The notes beneath the pieces were generated by a model, which did not search any database, was not told the origin of the DNA, and was given only the letters and a program-made list of their open reading frames with translations. Positions 49,415 through 61,700 of a stretch of 64,000 nt of DNA are shown one piece after another. This DNA comes from Botryotinia globosa (lineage: Eukaryota; Ascomycota; Leotiomycetes; Helotiales; Sclerotiniaceae). Position numbers and translations under genes: made by a program. Location: positions 434,001 through 498,000 of the forward strand of contig RCSZ01000015.1 of the NCBI GenBank assembly GCA_014898425.1, written 5' to 3'. Within the stretch, counting starts at the first letter, position 1. Every line of letters begins with the position of its first letter.

Positions 49415-52059
49415 AAGCTAAATATTATATAATAATTATATAAATTTAAAATAAAATAAATAACAACCTTTTATATAAAACTTTAATTTTTTTAATAGTA
49501 TTTTTAAATAAAATATTATTGACATAAAAAGATAACAATTTTAGATTAGTTTTCAGATTATATCAATTAAGAAATTTATAAAGCTTATTATTAATTTTAA
49601 TTTTATTTATAATATTTTTTCAATAATGATATTTTGCTTAATATATTATGATATGAAAAACTCAAATTATTCATAAGATTTCCTTTTTAGAAATATGTTT
49701 ATCGAAATAATTCTAATAAACCTTTTTATATTCAAAATTGTATTATAATATTATTTTCTCATTTCTTTTATCAAATTTATTAATTATATATAATAAATCT
49801 ATTATTATTATGAAATCAGTAAAATATATTTCAACATCTTTTCATTAATTGAAAAAAATATTAAAGACACAAGTTACATTGCTTTAAATTATTAAACTAA
49901 AAAATTCATTTAACTTTGATTTCAAAACTCTAGAATAATATTATTTTAATAAAATTATGTTTATTTTAGAATAATTAATATTAGATTTTGTAATTTAGAT
50001 CATTATGTATATTTTCCCTAATAATAATGTTGATAAAAAGAATATTAAATAAAATAAAAATGACAATATATTCTACTCTATCAATGAAATTATTATAAAT
50101 ATTTATAAAATTTATATTATTATTATTAAATCAATATATAAATTTGGAATGTCTATATCTTAATTATATTTCTAATTTAAAAATATAATATCAAATATTA
50201 GAATCATTTCAAATCAAACAATATATTGATAAAAAAAAATATTTTTATTATATTTTCAATATCCAATTAACAATATAAATTAAAAACAATATTACTATTT
50301 GTATTAATCCAAAAGAAGTTTCACTATAAATAAATCAACATTATTATATATAAATTCATATTCTTATATATAGAAATTATAAGTTAAAATTAATTAAACG
50401 TCTCAAAGTTTTTGAAATCTCAAAAATTAATTAAAATATAACAATTTTAATTCAAATAATCTTATATTCATATATTTATAAATATTCAGAATTTTTAAAT
50501 ATATATAAAATTGATTTATCAAAAATTATAAATTATAAAAATTATTATATATATACAGATACTTCTACTTATATTAATCTACTAGATTTAAAAATTATAT
50601 TATTTGAATAATCAAATATGGATTTTATTACAAAATTCAAAATATTATATTAATATTAAAAAAGTTTATTTTATTTCTAAGATATTTGATTTATTAGAAT
50701 TAAAAATTAAAAACAATTTATTCTTTTTTTTTCCCTGAAAATCTATAACAACAATAATAAAATTATTTAAATTATAATTATAAAAAATTTAAATTATTTT
50801 TAAATCAAAATTTGATTCAATATAAAAAACTTTTACTTATTTATATATAATATTAACCCCATTATATTTATATCTAAAAATAAATATTATAACTATAAAA
50901 ATGTCAATTATTTTTATTTTTATAAATTCAATAATCAAATGAATTACTTGATATTAAATCTTCCCTATTTTCATAATAATTATGAATTTATTTTTAATAT
51001 AAAAAATAAATATTATTATCCTATTATTATAATCAATTTTAAATAATCTATAATAATTAATATATTAAAACAATACAATATAATTAATATTAATAAAACC
51101 TAAAAGAAGAAACTTCATTATTATAATAAATAAATAAATAAATAAATGTGTTTATATTATATTAAAAAATCATTTCCTTAATAATTAAAGTTATATTAAA
51201 ATCATTATATTTTTTCAATAAATCAAAAAGATTTACTAATACCAAAAAATATAAAACATATAAAAAAAATCATTTCAATAAATGAAATAAATAAAATAAT
51301 TCAAATAATTCTATCAATATATTTATTAATTTTATAATGAATGGATTTAATACAAACTAAAAGTTTTTTGATTTAAATATATATTTTATTGATAACAAAA
51401 GTTTTATTTATAATTATTATCCTATTATTTAGGTTTAAAAATGAAATAAAAATATCTGTAATAATATAATTATATTAGATTTTGAAAATTATTAAAATTA
51501 TAATCTTCAATATTTATAAATTATTTATCAATTATATTTACTAAAAAATAAATTACAAAAAGTATTATTTATCAGAATAAAAACTTAATTCATAACTATA
51601 AATATTATACTCAAATTATCAATCAAAAAAACCTTTAATAATTTCTAACAGTTTTTATTATAAAATTTTTTTTAATTAAACAAAATAAAAGCTTTATATA
51701 TTATAAATAATTTTCAATCTAATATTAAATATAAATTAAAATAATGTTCCTATCCAATATAAAATTATAAAATGTCTTTTCAAATAATATGATTTGAAAT
51801 TTATGAAATATTATATTAATTTTAAAACCTTTAATATTATAAACTTTCATACTTTTATAAATTATTTAAAATTAATAATAAATGTAATATAAACAAAAGA
51901 ATTAAATACAAAAATTATAAAAATTATAAAATTAATTACTAAATCTATAATCTTTTTATAAACTCTATATCAAAAGTATTTACATAAAACGTTATAAAAA
52001 TATCAAAAGAAATTATTAAATCTATAACAATTATGTATTTATTTTTAATATTATATTTA

Positions 52060-52531
52060 CAGTACTAGGGCACTTCTATTTGATTGATAATCATTTTCAT
52101 CAAAACTCATTATTTAAATATATTTAGTTTTAAACAGAATTATATATTTATTTTTGAAATAATTATATCAATTTATTTATTTTTATATTTTCTTTGATGA
52201 AAATTATTTATTTTATTTCTAGAAATTTTATATATTATAAAATATTTATTTAATATTTTAAAATTTTAATATATTAAAAATTATAGTCAAAATAAGCGAA
52301 TTCTCAAGAACATTTTCATAAATCTTTTTTAAAAATATATATTATATTTATTAATTTTTTAAAAAAAGGAAAATCTTATTATAGATATTATTTGTATATC
52401 AATAAATAAATTATTGAATTTATTTTTAAAAAAACTATTCAAACGAATAATCATCTAATTTCTAAACACTAATAAAATGATGTATTTGGACGTATTTTTG
52501 AGATCGATCAAATAGAAGTATACAATTGCTG
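52060..52531. mobile_element. Inverted-repeat element (MITE) copy 2, TA target site
   Basis: It is 472 bp with TA on both sides. Ends read CAGTACTAGGGCACTTCTAT on the left and, in reverse on the right, CAGCAATTGTATACTTCTAT. It is the reverse complement of copy 1 along its length. It sits in LINE copy D. LINE copy A at ~38340 shows the empty site (TATATTCAAAAATATT). Differences from copy 1 are mostly transitions. Confidence 0.9.
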
Positions 52532-52875
52532 TAAAAATATCAATTTTCTTTTAATAATATTTAATATATTTATAATAATATTAAAATTATTTTAATGATA
52601 ATGATCAATATCAAAAAATACAAATAAATAATTTTTCATTTTATCTTTCTTTTTTTTCATTTATATATTTGATAGTAATATTGATTAAAAATTATAAAAC
52701 TTTTAAATATATAAAACTAAAATTTAAAAAAAAAACCATTTTCAATTTTAAATCTATTATCTAATATTATTATTATAAAAACAATTATCAAATTGAATAA
52801 AAAGATTTAGAAAAGAATAAAGAGTATTTCTATTAACTTGGAAACTAAAATTCCAAAGATATCTCAATCTCAATC

Positions 52876-53082
52876 TTTGGTTATTATATCGGTCGGAAAA
52901 ATTACAAGGGTACGCAACAGGAAACCCAATGCATACATTTGATTCACAATAGTATTCAAAACATTATTTAAATCTTGCTTATATTTTGTTTATTTTACAT
53001 TTATATCACTCTATCAATTAATCTTTGGTGTTACTGTCGATGTAAAGGTCTTCTCCGATTCGGTAGATAAGATTCTTTAGTA
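52876..53082. other. Normal-composition spacer between LINE copies D and B
   Basis: About 200 bp with balanced composition (GGTCGGAAAAATTACAAGGG, GATGTAAAGGTCTTCTCCGA). There is no frame of note and no inverted ends. It may be a piece of unmutated single-copy DNA or of a young element; I cannot tell which. Confidence 0.5.
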
Positions 53083-56000
53083 GTAGTAGTAGTAGTAGTA
53101 GTAATAGTAGTATTTATTAATATTCATTGAGCTAGTTTAAGATCAACTTTGAGAACCTTTTAAGGAATATAAGAATATATTAAACTATAGATTTATTTAA
53201 TATTTTAGAAAACAATTTATATATATAAAAATTAGAGTTTATTTAAATAATTTCTTTTCTATTAATTGAGGTAGAATTAATAGTATTTTCAGGATTCTAA
53301 AAAGCTAAATATAATTCTTTAGAAATAAATAAATATAGATTATAAAAGTATATATTTATAAGATATATAGATATTAGAAAATATTCTTATTATATTTTTT
53401 AATTGTTATTTAAATTAAATAAAGAAAAAATAGAATTTGATTGAAAAAAAAAAAGAAAAAAAAAAAAAAAGAGATAATCGGATATTCTTAGTAAGAGTAG
53501 ATATTAATATAAAACCAGATAATTCTGAAGAATTCAATTAATATTAATAATTATAATATTAGAAATAAGAGGTAATTAAAACCTTTCATTATTAATAAGA
53601 ATAATAATAAAAATAATTATTTAAATTATTTTTCAAATTGAATTAGTGATTTATAATATAATATTCAATATTTAGAAATCTTTTGATAATTATAGAAATA
53701 TTCCAAATTTATATTTTGATATTGGAACTTTTTATAATATTATATAAAACTCTTATATTCTATATATATAATTAGGATATGATATAGTATTTTTTTTAAT
53801 AAATCTAATTTTAAAGGAAATTTAATTATATAAATAAGATTCTATTTATTATAGATATTTAAAAAAAAAATTATTGTTTTTTTTTATTAGAATTGTTTTA
53901 TTTAATTATTTAGTTTTTTAATAATAATTTTTATTTTATTGACAGTAAATATTGAAACAAATTCTAAATTCTAAATAGATTTGTAAATTTTAAAATTAAT
54001 AAGTTTATTAATAATCTTATTCTTTTTAATATTTATATATTTAGAGAATTAGTCAACCTTAATATTAAAAATCTATATAGTATTTTGATAAATATAAAAA
54101 GTTTATTAAAAGGAATTGAATATATTATTATATAGGTATTAGATTATTAAGGTATTATTAATATAAAATTATAAATGTTATTTATTAAATAAAAGAATTC
54201 TTAAGATATATTTAAAGTTTATATAAATTCTGATTATTTTTGAATTGAAAATATATAAAATATTATTAATCAAATTCAAGTTAATAATAATTTGTTTTTT
54301 ATTTTAATATATTATATATTTATATTCAATAAGTTTTTTTCTATCAATAATTTATTTAAAGTTATTTGAAAAGATTAAAACCTTATCAAAAAAAAAATAA
54401 GATTATTATTTTTTGAAGTTAATAATTATTATTTTCTTATTAATATTTTTTATTAGATTTATTTAATATCTTGAAAAGAAATATAGAGATTATAATATAA
54501 AATATATAATATTAAAAAGGATTATTTTTAAATATCGAGTTTTAGTTTTAGATTTCTATTATTAATTAATATTCTTATTCTTAATAATAAATAGAAATAT
54601 AATCTAATAGATTATAAAATAAAAGATATTTATTAATTAAATATATATAATAAAATAAAGCTTAATTTCATTCAATATTAAATTAATAAATAGAATATTT
54701 ATATCTTTAAAAAGAATAATTATTAAAATAATCTTTTAAATCAAAAATATATCTTTAAATATTAAAGTAAATATTCGTTTTAATAGATTGATATATTAGT
54801 TTGTTCAAAACGAAATAATAAGATTATAAATAATATATTAGATATAAAATGATTTTATTCTATTATCAAATTATATTTCGATTTTATATATAAAAAAAAG
54901 AATAATATAAATAATAATAATTTTATATAAAATTAAAATTAAAAGGCTATCAATTATTTTTGTAAAATTATAGATATAATATATTATTATTTGAGTTTTA
55001 ATAATTCTTATAATTATATATTTTTTAAAAAAGAGTTTTTTATTAAATCAAATTCTGAGTTATTTTAAAATAAATTATATTTTATTTTCGATTATAATAA
55101 TTAATATAATAATAAACTTTTTATTGATAATATAAAAAGGAATATAATTTTTTTTTTAATAAAATAAATTATTTTGAGTTTTTTAGAAATAAAAATAATT
55201 TTATTATTATTATTTTATTTGAAAATTTTCTTTATATTATTTATTAAAATAAGGATATTAATATTTAAAGAATAAAAAGTTTAATATAAATAAAGATTAT
55301 CAATATATTTAAAATATAATTCTAAATTCTATAATATAAATTCAATTAGATATAATATATATAAAACTAAAAAGAAAAAAAAGCTTTATAATATTCTATA
55401 TATAATTCTATAATTAAATATAATTAAAATTTTTAAATAAATTCGAATATATCGATTAATAAAAAAGGAATTGATTAATTTTAGAAAAATTAAAGGTTAA
55501 TTTTATTTAATTATTCTTTTTAATAATCTTTGTTTTAGAAATATATCAAAAATATTTTAGATATTTATAATAATTATAATAATTATAATAACTTTTAATT
55601 CTTAGGAAAAACAATTTTTATATTATATATAAAACAAATAATTAAATTTATAATAATTTTTTTAAAAAGAATTTTTCTATATTATAAACTAAAGATATTA
55701 TTAATTAATATAATTTATATTAAATAATAGATTATAATTCTTTTTAGATCTTTTAAAATATAGAAAATAAATATAATTGATTATTAAAAATAAATAGAGA
55801 ATCTATTTTCTTTATTGATTTTAAATAATATAATTATTTTAATAAGTTTTTAGATTTATAAAATAAAATTGAATATTTAATATTGATTGTAAAATCTATA
55901 TAAAATATTATTAATTATTAATTAATAAATCTTGAATATTTATATTATAATATAATCAATATTTAGAAAAATATTAGAGATTTTAATAATATTATATTTG

Positions 56001-57980
56001 ATTTTTTTTTATTGAAATAGATTGGAATTATTCTAAAGTATTCAATCTATTTTAATTTTCAAAGAGATTATATTCAAAGTTATTAGAAATATTAAAACAA
56101 TCAAAAATCTTTTTATATAAAATCTTGATTTTCTTTATAATATTTTAAATAAGATTTCTATTAATAAATAATAGAAATGATTTTAGATTAAATTCTAATT
56201 TATATTAATTAATAATTTTATAAAGCTTTTTATGATTTTTGATTTTATTTATAATATTTTTTAATAATTATATTTTATTTATTGAATTATTTTATAAAAA
56301 ATTTGAATTATTTAAAGAATATTTTTATTTGAAATATTATATTTATAAAAATAATTCTAATATATCTTCTTATATTTAGAGATTTATTATAATATAATTT
56401 TATTATTTTTTTTATTAGGTTTATTAATTATATAAATAGTAATATTTATTATTATTATAAAATCTATTATATATATTTCGATTGTTATTTCATTTATAAG
56501 AAAAAAAAAATAGAAAAACAAGTTATATTAATATATATTAAATCAAAAAGTTTTCCCAATTTTATTTCTAGAATTCTATAATAATATTGTTTTAATAAGA
56601 TTATATTTTATTTTAAAATAATAATGATTTATATTTTATAATTCAAATTATTATATATATCTTTTCTAATAATAATTTTAATAAAAGGAATATTTGAAAA
56701 AATAAGATTAATAATTGTTGGTTCGAGAAGGATATGGAAGACGTAGTATCCACAAATATGTAGGTCCTGTATATCTAATTGTATTCTATCTAAAGAGCTA
56801 GTTAAGTAGGAAAGTAGTAGGCTTTATATAGATACTACTGAAAGAGCTAATCTCTTTTACATTCGCTTAATCCTTTCAATATAGTAGCCTTTGTATTGGG
56901 GTTATTTCCTTGAAGTGAATTCCCTATGTGTGAATTCCCTTGTTCACACAATAATATAGCTAATTCTATATATAGATTTGCTAAGAATATTAATAAAATT
57001 TATATTATTATTATTAAACTAATATATTAGATTCAAATCTTTATATTTGGATTACATTTTTAGTTTGAATATATAATATCAAATATTGAAATCACTTTTT
57101 ATTAAATATTAAGATAATAAAACTAAATAGAATATATAATCAATTATTTTATTATTATTTAATTAATAATACAAATTGAATATAATATTCCTATTTATAT
57201 CAATCTAAAAAAAATCTTTATTATATATATAAACTAATGTTTATATATATATATATTATAATTTAAAAACAATCTAGTTTTTTAAAATTCTTAAGATTTC
57301 AAACGTCTATTAAAGTATAACAATTATAAATCAAATAGTTTTGAATTTATATAATATTAATTTATTAAATATTAAAAACTATAAGAATTATTGTATATAT
57401 AGAAATATTTTTATTAATATTAATCTAATAGATTTAAAGATTATATTATCAAATCTATTAATTATAGATTCTATTATAAAATTTATTATATTATATTAAT
57501 ATTAACAAAATGTTTTTTTGAAATCAAGTATATTAAATTTATTAAGATTTTATATACAGCGAAAGATATCCTTATTTTTTCTTTTATTTATTTTCAAATA
57601 TAATCTAAAAATCTTTATTTAGAGGAGAATAGATATTTAGATTATAATTACAAGAATTTATATCTAATCCTAAACTAAAGTTTAATTAATAATAAGAATG
57701 AGTTTAGCTTATTTATATTAAATAATAATAATATTATATTTATATTTATTAATAAACTTTGTAATTATAATTACAGAAATATTAGGCATTTCTATTTTAA
57801 GAATTTCAATAAATATATTAACTATTTTTTATTAAATCTCCTCTATTTTCTGAATAGCTTTGAATTTATTCTTAATAGGGAATATTATAATATTGTTTTT
57901 ATATTGAAAGATAATAAGATATTTGTTATATTCAATCTTGAATAAATTATAATAATTAATATATTTAAATAATATTATTG
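53083..57980 (-). mobile_element. LINE copy B, 5'-incomplete, RIP-degraded
   Basis: It aligns collinearly with LINE copy A 32125 to ~37320. The 3' tail is a (CTA)n-type tract (53083-53113), followed by the shared block ATTCATTGAGCTAGTTTAAG, where copy A has ATCCATCGAGCCAGCTTAAA. The 5' part is cut at about 57980, where unrelated GC-normal sequence begins. It lacks MITE copy 1 and contains a solo LTR (56716-56951). Differences from copy A are overwhelmingly C/T or G/A as read by eye. No usable frame. Confidence 0.85.
56716..56951. mobile_element. Solo LTR, 236 bp, not RIP-mutated
   Basis: It starts TGTTGGTTCGAGAAGG, ends CCCTTGTTCACACA and has a 5-bp duplication ATAAT (56711-56715 and 56952-56956). 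LINE copy A has the uninterrupted site near 36215 (GATTAATAATATAATTAGC). Its composition is normal while both flanks are saturated AT. It contains a short direct repeat, GTGAATTCCCT. TG..CA ends and a 5-bp duplication indicate an LTR retrotransposon, probably copia-like; no internal region is present. Confidence 0.88.
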
Positions 57981-58142
57981 GAGGTTTACCTCCTTAATAA
58001 TCTTACCACTCGCGAAGGCCGAAGGTGTATAAACACGAAAAAAGAGAACCTCGTTTATTGAGACCCGATTCAAATGATCTGATTGGCTGGATTCAAGCGA
58101 TTTAATTGGCTCGATTTTCTTGGTATTATAGCTATAATACAA
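57981..58142. other. GC-normal fragment with hairpin start and palindromic end
   Basis: It begins TGGAGGTTTACCTCC, a 6-bp-arm hairpin, and ends with the perfect 16-bp palindrome TATTATAGCTATAATA followed by CA. It interrupts LINE copy B. A second short LTR or MITE-type insertion is possible, but I found no target duplication. Confidence 0.5.
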
Positions 58143-58149
58143 TTCCTTA

Positions 58150-58505
58150 TTTTTTCAACAAAATTATTTAAATTAGTTTATTCAAATTAATATAAATTGA
58201 ATGAAAAAAAAAAAGTAGTAATTATATATAAAAAACTAAAGGCTTTCAAATAATATATTTTTTATATTACTAGTTTTAAAATTGAGGGTTTTATAAAAAG
58301 TTTAAATTAAAATAATATAAATTTTATAATATTAAATTCTAGACTTTTTTAACAAAATTATTTAAATTAATTTATTCAAGCTAATATGAATTAAATGAAA
58401 AAAAAAGAAAAGTAGTAATTATATATAAGAAGTTAAGAATTTTCAAATGATATACTTTTTTTATTATTAGTTTCAAAACTAAGGGTTTTCTAAAGGGTTA
58501 AAGTT
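58150..58505. repeat. Tandem duplication, unit about 195 bp
   Basis: Two copies start at ~58151 and ~58345 with the shared order CAAAATTATTTAAATTA, AAAGTAGTAATTATATATA and AGGGTTTT. They differ by scattered transitions and small length changes. Confidence 0.75.
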
Positions 58506-58733
58506 TAATTAGTATAGATATAGCTAAAGTTTATATAATCAATTGAAAAGGGTTTATATCGAATATAGTAGGTTTAATATTAATAAAAATTATTTTCATA
58601 TTATAGCTTTTATAGTTCAATAGTATAATTAATGATCTGATGTGAAGTAACCCACTAAAATCTGAATAAAAATAAAAAATCTGAAAATAAAAAAAAGATA
58701 AACCGACTTCGCCTGCAATCTTTTAATAAAATT
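58506..58733. other. Mixed-composition spacer before LINE copy C
   Basis: It holds a short less AT-rich part (58640-58730: AGTAACCCACTAAAATCTGA, ACCGACTTCGCCTGCAATC) with no frame. Nothing is recognised. Confidence 0.4.
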
Positions 58734-61700
58734 CAGATCGATACAACATTCCAAAATCGAGATATCTTCATATTTCCGACTTTATTATATAGAATTAATT
58801 CTTTATATTCTCTATAAACCCTTTTATTTAATTTGATAATTACTTTTATAATAATATTATTAAATAATAGATTTATAATATTGAATTATTCTTTGTAATT
58901 ATTAAATTCTAAGTTTATATGTTTATTGGATTTATAATCTTTATTTAATTTCAATCAATTTTATATAGTTAAAAGAAAAAGAAATAAAATAAATATTCAA
59001 ATACTTTTTTTTTTTTGAAATTGATTGTTATAATCAAAATACTATTTTGAGTATATTAGATGCTATCAAAAAACAGTTTAATATCTTTGAATACAATATA
59101 AAAAACAAATATATAATTATTATAGATTTTGTAATATTATTTGATATTTTTATAATATTTTATATAAATATATTTAATATAGTTTTTATAAAGGAATTCA
59201 TTAATTTTATAATTAATTTTATAATTATTATTATTTTCATTAATATTATCACCTTTTTTATACTTTTCAATATTTATATCTAATCCTTCATTTATATTAT
59301 ATTTATTATTAACTTTAAGATTTTTGTAAAAACAATTAAATCTGATAATATAAATAGTATTAGAAATAATATATTCTTTAAATCCAGAAATATATAATTT
59401 AAGAAAACTTTTTATAATTTTATATCAAAAAAAAGTTTTATCTTAAATTATATTCAATATCAAAATCGAAGATTATTTGTTAAATATAAACTTCTAGTTT
59501 TATTCAATTGATTTTCTATCTTTGTTTTTTGATAATATTTTATAAAAATTATTGAAAACTTTTTTTAATTAATATTCTAATAATCTTATTTATAATTATA
59601 AATTGGATTATTATCTTTATAATTAATAATATTCATAATTTGTTTTATAATGAATATAATCAATAAAAAGTATTATAAATATTAAATATTATATCTCTAA
59701 TTATTTTAAAGATTTGATATAACTATATAGTTATAGAAATCCTTATTTTTTTTATAAATCTAAATAATAAGGCAATTGTAATAAATGAAATCTTTGTTTT
59801 TAATAAAGTCTTTATATAAATAAAGAAATATTTAATTATTATTAAATCTTTCAATTATAAAGTTAATAAATATTTTAATAGAATTATTTGAATTATTTTA
59901 TTTATTAAAATAATCCGTTTTTTTATTTTTTTTAATATTAATAGCTTTTTTAAATTAATTAAAAAGAAATATATTGTAATTCGATATAATTCAGATTATT
60001 AAGGATATTGTTTTCTTTTTAAATGTAATCAATTCCTTTTTTATATTTATTATAATTATTAAATAAATATATATAAAGGATTAATAGATATTAATTATAT
60101 AGTGTTATTTAAATATACTAATTGTTATAATTTATTTGAGGTTGGGTATAACAAATACTTTATTATTTTTCAATGTAAGAATAATATTATAGTACTTTTC
60201 ATCAAAAATAAATTCAAAATTATTCAAAAGATAGGAAAAATTCAATATAAAATAACTAATATATTTACTAAAGTTTTTAAAGTAAAAGTGCTTGATGTTT
60301 TTATAATTATAATTATAAAATCTATTAATAAATATAAATATAATATTATTATTATTTAATATAAATAGATTGAATTTATTCTTATTATTAATTAGATTTC
60401 AATTTGGAATTAAATATAAGTTCTTGTAATTGTAATTTAGATATAAGTTTTTGTAATTATAATTTAGATATTCATTTTTTTTTAAATAAAGGTTTTTAGA
60501 TTATATTTGAAAATAAATAAAGAAAAGGATAAGGATACCTTTTGTTATATACAAAGCTTTAATAAATTTAATATATTCAATTTAAAAAAAACATTTTATT
60601 AATATTAGTATAATACAATAAACTTTATAATAGAATTTATAATCAATAAATCCGATAATATGATTTATAGATTTATTAAATTAATATTAATAAAAGTATT
60701 TTTGTATATATAATAATTCTTATAATTTTCAATATCTAATAAATTAATATTATATATATTCAAGAATTCTAAATAGTTATTAATATACAAATTCAAAATC
60801 ATTCAAATTATAATTATTATATTCCAATGGATTTTTGAGATTTTAAAAATCTCAAAGAGTTAGATTACTTTTGAATTATAATATATATATATAAAGGTAT
60901 TGATTTATATATATAATAATATTGTTTTATATATAATAGAAATCTTTTTTAGATTAATATAAATGAGAATATTATATTCAATTTATATTATTAGCTGGGT
61001 AATGATGAGGCAATTGATTATATATTATATCTGGTTTTATTATCTCGATGTTTAGTAGGGGGCGATTTCAATATTTGGTATTATATATTTAAATTAGGGG
61101 TGTAATTTAGATATAAGGGTTCAAATTTAATATGCTAGTTTAGTAATAGTGATATGGATTTTATTAGTGTTTTTAATGAATCTATATATAGAGTTGGTTA
61201 TATTATTAATCTTATTTTTTCAAATATCTTTTTTATTAGGATTATTATTAAAGAAAATATATATAATGATTTGGATTATAAAATATAAATTATTATTATT
61301 TTAGAATAAAATATAATCTTATTAAAATAATATTATTATAGGATTTTAGAAATGGAATTAGGAAAATTGTTTAATTTAGTATATATTAATATAATTTACT
61401 TTTCTAATTCTCTTTTTTTTATAGATAAAATTGTAATTGAGATATATATAATAGATTTTATAATAATAATAAATATTGTTATTTATATAATTAATAAATT
61501 TAATAGAGAAAATAATAAAGCTATATTATAATAGATTTTCGAATATAAGAAGATATATTAGGATTATTTTTATAGATATAATATTTTAAATAAGGATATC
61601 TTTCAAATAACTTAAATTTTTTATAGAGTAATTTGATAAATAAAATATAATTATTGAAAGAATATTATAAATAGAATTAAAAATAATAAAAAGTTTTATA

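Larger units (their letters stand above)
42810..52875 (-). mobile_element. LINE copy D, split by a copia element and carrying MITE copy 2
   Basis: Segments 42810-43717 and 49415-52875 align, in order, with LINE copy A (about 34260-35350 and 35350-38680). The 5' end is at the right (GATATC block near 52875) and the 3' part is missing left of ~42810. The break at 43717/49415 is exactly the copia insertion; 52060-52531 is the MITE insertion. It is heavily degraded with no usable frame. Both outer borders are approximate. Confidence 0.75.

Noticed and set aside
57981..58142. Simple LTR reading of the GC-normal fragment
   Set aside because: TG..CA ends can be drawn, but the flanking 5 bases do not match each other, so I left it unassigned.
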